A stretch of 9,308 nt of DNA, taken from positions 2,968,297 to 2,977,604 of the forward strand of contig CP070706.1 in NCBI GenBank assembly GCA_020350085.1. Direction: 5' to 3'. A program made the translations under genes and the position numbers. The notes beneath the pieces are model-generated. The model saw nothing but the letters and a program-made list of their open reading frames with translations, searched no databases and had not been told where the DNA came from. Of this stretch, positions 5,513 to 9,308 are shown in pieces (positions within the stretch are counted from its first letter, which is position 1; each line of letters begins with the position of its first letter). The stretch comes from Acidobacteriota bacterium. Its GTDB lineage: Bacteria; Acidobacteriota; Polarisedimenticolia; J045.

Positions 5513-6322
5513 TCAGAACCTGTCGAGGTTGGCGGCGATGCCGTCCGGGCGCACCCGAACCGGAACACTCGCCGACAGCGAGTTCCAGCTCAGGTTCGCC
5601 GTCAGGACATCACCGTTCTCAGCGACGAAGTTCTGCATCCAGCGCAGCTCGTGGCGCACGTTCGGCGTGATCGGCACCACGGCTTGCAGTCTTTCCGTGA
5701 GGAACATCGTGATGTTGCCGTAAATCGGCAGCTCACCGATCACGTCACCCGCCGCGAAGCTGATGCTCGTGGTGCCGGCATTGATCGGCACGACGTAGGC
5801 AACACCACCACGCCAGGTGGTCGTGGCCAGCTCGGAGAACTCCATGGCCAGCCCCTGCTTGTCCGCGAACAGGTCACCGCACTCCATGTTGCGGGCGCCG
5901 TAGGACACGAGCAGCGACAGCGAGCGAGCGCCGAGGCAGTCCGTGAAGAAGTTGTAATCGAAGATGTCATCCGGGCCGTTGGCCGGATTCCAGGCATCGA
6001 CGACCACGCACGTCTCGAAGCGCCAGTCGCAGTAGGTCTGGTCAACGAAAATCACCGACTGCGTCGGGTCGAAGTTGTTCTTGGTGTAGAGCTTCTGGTC
6101 ACCGTACTGGTTCTGGAAAACCAACCAGACCAGCTCGTCCGACCCATCACTCCACAGTGTGGCGATCTGGCTGGTGGGCATCACGAACGCCCGATGACCC
6201 GTACGGATCACGCCAGAGAAATCACCCCTGTCGTCAGTAATGACCGGGTAGTTGGTCAGCGCGCAGCCCATCGTCAGCGCGACGATCGTGATCAGCGCGG
6301 TGTAAACGAGCAGCTTCCTCAT
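5513..6322 (-). CDS. Predicted lipoprotein, paralogue B of a tandem pair, family unknown
   Basis: The 269-aa product starts with ATG at 6322, behind AAGGAG with 8 nt spacing. It opens with a lipoprotein signal peptide (MRKLLVYTALITIVALTMGC); Cys20 is the likely lipidated residue, although Thr-Met-Gly before Cys departs from the usual Leu-Ala/Ser-Gly/Ala lipobox. Mature protein hallmarks shared with paralogue A are ALTNYPVITD after the Cys, SQIATLWSDGSD, GDQKLYTKNNFDPT, SVIFVDQ, GARSLSLLVSYG and an IYGN motif. Four Cys outside the signal (YCDWRFETC, TDC, MEC) are also conserved in A and could form two disulfides. There are no transmembrane helices beyond the signal and no catalytic motif that I can identify. 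It is the second gene of the operon, 43 nt after paralogue A, and is followed by a strong terminator. Probable location is the periplasmic side of the inner or outer membrane. Function unknown. Confidence 0.88.
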   Translation of the reverse strand: MRKLLVYTALITIVALTMGCALTNYPVITDDRGDFSGVIRTGHRAFVMPTSQIATLWSDGSDELVWLVFQNQYGDQKLYTKNNFDPTQSVIFVDQTYCDWRFETCVVVDAWNPANGPDDIFDYNFFTDCLGARSLSLLVSYGARNMECGDLFADKQGLAMEFSELATTTWRGGVAYVVPINAGTTSISFAAGDVIGELPIYGNITMFLTERLQAVVPITPNVRHELRWMQNFVAENGDVLTANLSWNSLSASVPVRVRPDGIAANLDRF

Positions 6323-6329
6323 GGTCTAT

Positions 6330-6342
6330 GCTCCTTTTCCGT
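6330..6342 (-). promoter_or_regulatory. Conserved leader/ribosome binding block of lipoprotein B
   Basis: ACGGAAAAGGAGC on the minus strand, with the Shine-Dalgarno core AAGGAG, ends 7 nt before ATG 6322. The same 13 bases occur at the same distance before lipoprotein A, while flanking bases differ. This fixes both starts and points to a duplicated leader. Confidence 0.7.
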
Positions 6343-6365
6343 CCAGAGTTTGTCGAAACGCCGAA

Positions 6366-7235
6366 TCACAGACGGCTCAGCGCGTTGTCGACGCTCCAGA
6401 TCTGGGCCTTCCAGTTAGCCTCGAGTGAGCCGTAGGTCAGGTCGATGTCGACGAAAGACCCATTGGCCTCGAGCCAGTTGTTGATCCAGCGCGCCTGGTA
6501 CTTCCAGCTAGCCACCGGCTGGAGGATCAGCCGGAAGTCGTCGTCCAGGTACATCTGGGTGTTGCCGTAGAGCGGCATCAGGTCGGACTGACCTTCAGAG
6601 CTCGTCAGACGCACCTCGGCCACCGCGCTGTTCATCGGAAGCGCATAGACCTTCTTGCCGTTGAAAGTGGTCGGCTCGAGCAGCGCGAACTCACGCATCA
6701 AGTCCTGCGGGCTCTCCCAAACACCGCTGCCGCACTCACCAATGCGGAAGCCGTACGAAACGAGCAGCGAGAGCGAACGCGCGCCCGGGCAGCTCGTGTC
6801 GAACGTGTAGTCGAACGGATCGTCGGACGGGCTGGGGTTGCCAGACTGACCGGTCGGAGACGTCGGATACGCATCCGGCAGATCCGGGTTCTGCGCGACG
6901 ACGACGGCGCAGTTGGTCTGCCGCGTCGGATCGCAGTAACCACCGTCCTGATCGAGGAAGATCACGCTCGATGTCGGATCGAAGTTGTTGTACGTGTACA
7001 GCGTCTGGTCACCCGCCCAGTCCTGGGTCACCAGCGTGTAAAGCAGATCTGATCCATCGGACCAGAGTGTGGCAATCTGTCCCGAAGGGATGATGTACGC
7101 CTTGTCGTAGTACGAGTCCATAACGGCATCGCCCCACGGACCGGCGCTGTCTGTGATCACCGGGTAATTGGTGATCGCACACCCCATCGAGAGGGCCACG
7201 GCCGCGATGAACGCGGTGTAAATGACCTTCTTCAT
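6366..7235 (-). CDS. Predicted lipoprotein, paralogue A of a tandem pair, family unknown
   Basis: ATG 7235 is chosen because AAGGAG lies 8 nt upstream and the protein then starts with a clean lipoprotein signal (MKKVIYTAFIAAVALSMGC, Cys19); the 35 residues available further upstream are not signal-like. The 289-aa product aligns along its whole length with paralogue B: AITNYPVITD, GQIATLWSDGSD, GDQTLYTYNNFDPT, SVIFLDQ, GARSLSLLVSYG and LYGN. It is about 20 residues longer, mainly through a Pro/Ser/Gly-rich insertion around TSPTGQSGNPSPSDDPFDY. Four Cys pair with those of B (YCDPTRQTNC, TSC, GEC). The lipobox is again atypical (Ser-Met-Gly before Cys). It is the first gene of a two-gene minus-strand operon. 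Secreted, membrane-anchored, beta-rich-looking composition; no recognised domain, partner or activity. Confidence 0.88.
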   Translation of the reverse strand: MKKVIYTAFIAAVALSMGCAITNYPVITDSAGPWGDAVMDSYYDKAYIIPSGQIATLWSDGSDLLYTLVTQDWAGDQTLYTYNNFDPTSSVIFLDQDGGYCDPTRQTNCAVVVAQNPDLPDAYPTSPTGQSGNPSPSDDPFDYTFDTSCPGARSLSLLVSYGFRIGECGSGVWESPQDLMREFALLEPTTFNGKKVYALPMNSAVAEVRLTSSEGQSDLMPLYGNTQMYLDDDFRLILQPVASWKYQARWINNWLEANGSFVDIDLTYGSLEANWKAQIWSVDNALSRL

Positions 7236-7617
7236 ATGAATGGCTCCTTTTCCGTATCGGTACTGCTCTGGCTCTGACTGTTTCCTACCAACCGGTTTTT
7301 TTCCGACCGTACTTTCTCGCCTGACTCGACTCGCCGACACCCTTTCTGAACACTCGTTGACAACTCACGCTCACAAACCGGACTCGCAGGTGTTCGGATC
7401 TGCGGTCCGGAAGATGATCACGGCTATCCTTACTTGTCTACGGTCGCGGGCCGGTCGAGCAGGCCGCCTGCCCCTCTCCCGATCCGGTTGGGAACGAACG
7501 CGGTTGGGACGGAGTGTCAAGAGAAAAAAACCGGCGCTCAACCGGCGGTAAGGCTTAATCTGTGAGGGGTTTCTTTGCTTACGAACGGGTTAGATTGATC
7601 GAGTTCGCCAACCGCTC
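7236..7617. other. 382-bp intergenic spacer upstream of the lipoprotein operon
   Basis: No convincing gene lies here. It must hold the lipoprotein promoter and the end of the transglycosylase transcript. The lipoprotein A leader block ACGGAAAAGGAGC is at 7243-7255. An 11-base inverted pair, CCGGTTTTTTT (7292-7302) and AAAAAAACCGG (7524-7534), brackets the region. TTGACA-like hexamers occur on both strands (plus 7358-7363; minus around 7514-7519) but none has a credible -10 at 16-18 nt, so I make no promoter call. Confidence 0.5.
7524..7545 (-). terminator. Possible terminator after the transglycosylase gene
   Basis: On the minus strand CCGG-TTGAGCG-CCGG (7545-7531) is followed by seven T (7530-7524). 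The U-tract is good but the stem is only four pairs, with poor options for extension. It sits about 70 nt past the transglycosylase stop. Confidence 0.35.
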
Positions 7618-8202
7618 TCAGGGCCGATTGGTGATCATCACGCTGCCGTCCTGGAACCTGACCAGCCGTGCCTCGGCCGGTGCGTCACCGGCCGTTCCGC
7701 TGAGGCGACCCCTCAGGCCCGCGCGGCGGAGCACGTAGGCCACGAAACGACGCGTTTCGGGGTAGGGTGGCACGCCGCCGTGGCGGTCCACGGCGCCTTC
7801 GCCAGCGTTGTAGGCCGCCAGCGCCTGCTCCAGGCTGCCGTCGTAGCGCTCGAGCAACCAGGCCAGATAGCGGCCCGCGCCTTCGAGATTCTCCTCCGGA
7901 TCGGCTCGATCCTCGACGCCGAAACGACGGGCCGTTCCCGGCATGAGCTGGCCGAGTCCGACGGCGCCGGCGCGGGAGATCGCCTCCGGGTTGCGGGCCG
8001 ATTCCACTTCGACCAGTGCGGCGAGCAGCCGCGCGTCGAGGCCGTGGCGCGCGGCGACGCGCTCGATCAGTCGCTGGTACGGCTTGCCCAGTGAGGCGGG
8101 GACGCGCGCCTCGGCCGGCATCCACACGGCCAGCACCAGCAGGGCGGTGAGAAGCCGGTTTCCGGCGGCGAGATCGAGGGCGCGGCGCAGTCGAAGGCTC
8201 AC
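7618..8202 (-). CDS. Lytic transglycosylase, SLT (GH23) family
   Basis: The 194-aa product cleaves the MurNAc-GlcNAc bond of peptidoglycan non-hydrolytically, by family. An Arg-rich start and a hydrophobic segment at about 17-30 form a signal peptide, probably cut after MPAEA. The SLT domain spans about 38-160: VEVESARNPEAIS with catalytic Glu67, GAVGLGQLMPGTA (79-91), the AYNAGEGAV motif (130-138) and GVPPYPETRRFV, all intact. The C-terminal VRFQDGSVMITNRP resembles the 'dGt...TN.P' end found in some small transglycosylases. GTG 8202 is the only plausible start that keeps the signal peptide, yet no Shine-Dalgarno sequence precedes it. The gene lies 45 nt downstream of alaS on the same strand and may be co-transcribed. 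Likely role: wall remodelling or turnover in the periplasm. Confidence 0.9.
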   Translation of the reverse strand: MSLRLRRALDLAAGNRLLTALLVLAVWMPAEARVPASLGKPYQRLIERVAARHGLDARLLAALVEVESARNPEAISRAGAVGLGQLMPGTARRFGVEDRADPEENLEGAGRYLAWLLERYDGSLEQALAAYNAGEGAVDRHGGVPPYPETRRFVAYVLRRAGLRGRLSGTAGDAPAEARLVRFQDGSVMITNRP

Positions 8203-8247
8203 ACAGGGATAGATAGGTGCTGTTGCCCGCCGGTCCAGCTCCGACGC

Positions 8248-9308
8248 TCAGCCCGCCAGCAGCTTGCGAACGGCTTCGGGCGCGGCGGCCAGCGCGCTGG
8301 CCAGCTTGTCGGGGTGTCTTCCGCCCGCCTCGGCAAGATCGGCTCGCCCCCCGCCCCCGCCACCGACGATCGACCCCAGCGAGCGGACCAGTGCTCGCGC
8401 GTCGACGCGCGCCGCGACGGCACGTCCCACGGCGACGAGCAGGGCGGCCTTGCCCTCTTCTCTGGCCCCGAGCACGATCACGGCGCTCGGGTTCTTCTGC
8501 CGCAAGCTGTCGGCCAGATCCCGCCGCTGACCGCGATTCAGCTCATCGACCTCGCGAGTCAGCACGCTCACGCCATCGACGGCGGTCTCCTGCTGCTGGG
8601 CCGAGACGGCGCCGTGGGCGAGTCGCATCCGCAGCTGTTCGTTCTCTTTTTGCAGTTTTTTTAGCGTCTCCAGTTTGCGCTCGAGCCCCTCTCCCAGCTC
8701 GGATCTCGCGACCCCGAGTGCGCGAGAGGCATCAGAAAGCGCGCCGCGCTCGCGCCGGACGAGATGCATCGCCTCAGGCCCAGTCACCGCCTCCACACGG
8801 CGCACCCCTGCGGCCACACCGCGTTCGGCCACGATCAGCAGAGGCCCGATCTCCCCGGTGCGACCGACGTGCGTCCCTCCGCACAGCTCCAGGCTGAACT
8901 CGCCGATGCTCACGACGCGGACCCGCTCACCGTAGCGGTCGCCGAAGAACGCCCTCGCCCCGGCTGCCAGCGCCGCATCGAGGTCCATCTCGCGCGTTTC
9001 GACGGGCAGGTCTCCGATCGCGACCTCGTTCGCCAGGCTCTCGATCTCGTCCTGGGCGGCAGACGAGATCGCTTCGAAATGGCTGAAGTCGAAACGCAGC
9101 CGGTCCGGAGCCACGAGCGAGCCGGCTTGCCGGACGTGCGTTCCGAGCACCTGCCGCAAAGCGGCGTGGACGAGATGCGTTGCCGTGTGATGGCGCCGCG
9201 CACCCGCACGTCGTTCGGCATCGACTTCGGCGACGACGATCTGGCCGGCCTCGAGCGCGTCCTGGTCGACGCGCACGCGATGGAGAGTCACGCCCTCGAC
9301 GGGCGAGT
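8248..9308 (-). CDS. alaS: Alanine--tRNA ligase, C-terminal part (5'-partial)
   Basis: The frame is open through the right edge, so the catalytic and tRNA-recognition domains lie outside; about 353 residues are visible. They contain the editing domain that clears mischarged Ser- and Gly-tRNA(Ala): HHTATHLVHAALR with the HxxxH zinc site, GSLVAPDRLRFDFSHFE, and CGGTHVGRTGEIG giving the CxxxH half of the site (near 8869-8883). A coiled coil (LETLKKLQKENEQL) leads to the C-Ala (DHHA1) domain with the glycine-rich GGGGGGRADLAEAGG and a PDKLASAL end. All expected residues are present, so this is a normal bacterial AlaRS tail. The GTG at 9291 is internal, not the start. The protein ends with a TGA at 8250-8248; the transglycosylase gene follows closely. 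Confidence 0.97.
   Translation of the reverse strand, partial: SPVEGVTLHRVRVDQDALEAGQIVVAEVDAERRAGARRHHTATHLVHAALRQVLGTHVRQAGSLVAPDRLRFDFSHFEAISSAAQDEIESLANEVAIGDLPVETREMDLDAALAAGARAFFGDRYGERVRVVSIGEFSLELCGGTHVGRTGEIGPLLIVAERGVAAGVRRVEAVTGPEAMHLVRRERGALSDASRALGVARSELGEGLERKLETLKKLQKENEQLRMRLAHGAVSAQQQETAVDGVSVLTREVDELNRGQRRDLADSLRQKNPSAVIVLGAREEGKAALLVAVGRAVAARVDARALVRSLGSIVGGGGGGRADLAEAGGRHPDKLASALAAAPEAVRKLLAG

Noticed and set aside
5189..6418. Long plus-strand open frame antisense to lipoprotein B
   Set aside because: Arg/Gly/Ala-rich product without domains, runs across the zinc ribbon end and a strong terminator, and lies opposite a gene with signal peptide, ribosome site and paralogue. 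It is a shadow of GC-rich coding sequence.
7240..7551. 103-residue plus-strand frame in the spacer before the lipoprotein operon
   Set aside because: No ribosome site, low-complexity Arg/Ser-rich product, and it overlaps the lipoprotein leader; no sign of coding selection.
8199..8897. Plus- and minus-strand frames overlapping the alaS tail
   Set aside because: All are Arg/Pro/Ser-rich shadows of the clearly conserved AlaRS C-terminal domains.

Overview
This GC-rich window (strong preference for G/C at third codon positions) looks like the chromosome of a free-living Gram-negative bacterium. It carries Sec signal peptides, lipoproteins, a periplasmic murein transglycosylase and sigma-54 regulation. 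Secreted proteins with TSP3 calcium repeats and Fn3-like tails suggest a Myxococcota/Deltaproteobacteria-like lineage. That placement is an inference from gene style only.

Layout. (1) 2-1114 (+): C-terminal part of a secreted metzincin-type zinc protease with TSP3 repeats, cut by the left window edge. (2) 1148-1360 (-): a 70-residue very hydrophobic membrane protein, convergent with (1). (3) 1361-1610: divergent spacer with a possible gene remnant and a sigma-70-like promoter. (4) 1611-3557 (+): GAF-PAS-AAA+-Fis sigma-54-dependent activator. (5) 3558-3765: regulatory spacer with a hairpin, small inverted repeats and a near-consensus sigma-54 promoter. (6) 3766-4338 (+): OsmC/Ohr-family protein with its own terminator. 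(7) 4457-4864 (+): 3' remnant of a secreted-protein gene whose tail resembles that of gene (1). (8) 5017-5346 (+): zinc-ribbon (zf-TFIIB type) gene interrupted by an in-frame TAG at codon 17. (9) 5513-6322 and 6366-7235 (-): two tandem paralogous lipoproteins of no family I recognise, with near-identical leaders and a strong shared terminator. (10) 7236-7617: spacer. (11) 7618-8202 (-): small lytic transglycosylase. (12) 8248-9308 (-): 3' part of alaS, cut by the right edge.

How the genes fit together. The most coherent unit is regulator -> sigma-54 promoter -> OsmC. I infer that the activator senses a stress or small-molecule signal through GAF/PAS and switches on the hydroperoxide-detoxification-like gene. 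The lipoprotein pair forms a two-gene operon derived from tandem duplication. alaS and the transglycosylase are co-oriented and closely spaced. The points most worth a second look are the nonsense codon in the zinc-ribbon gene, the uncharacterised lipoprotein family, the regulator/OsmC circuit and the secreted-protein remnant. I saw no RNA genes, CRISPR arrays, insertion sequences or attachment sites.
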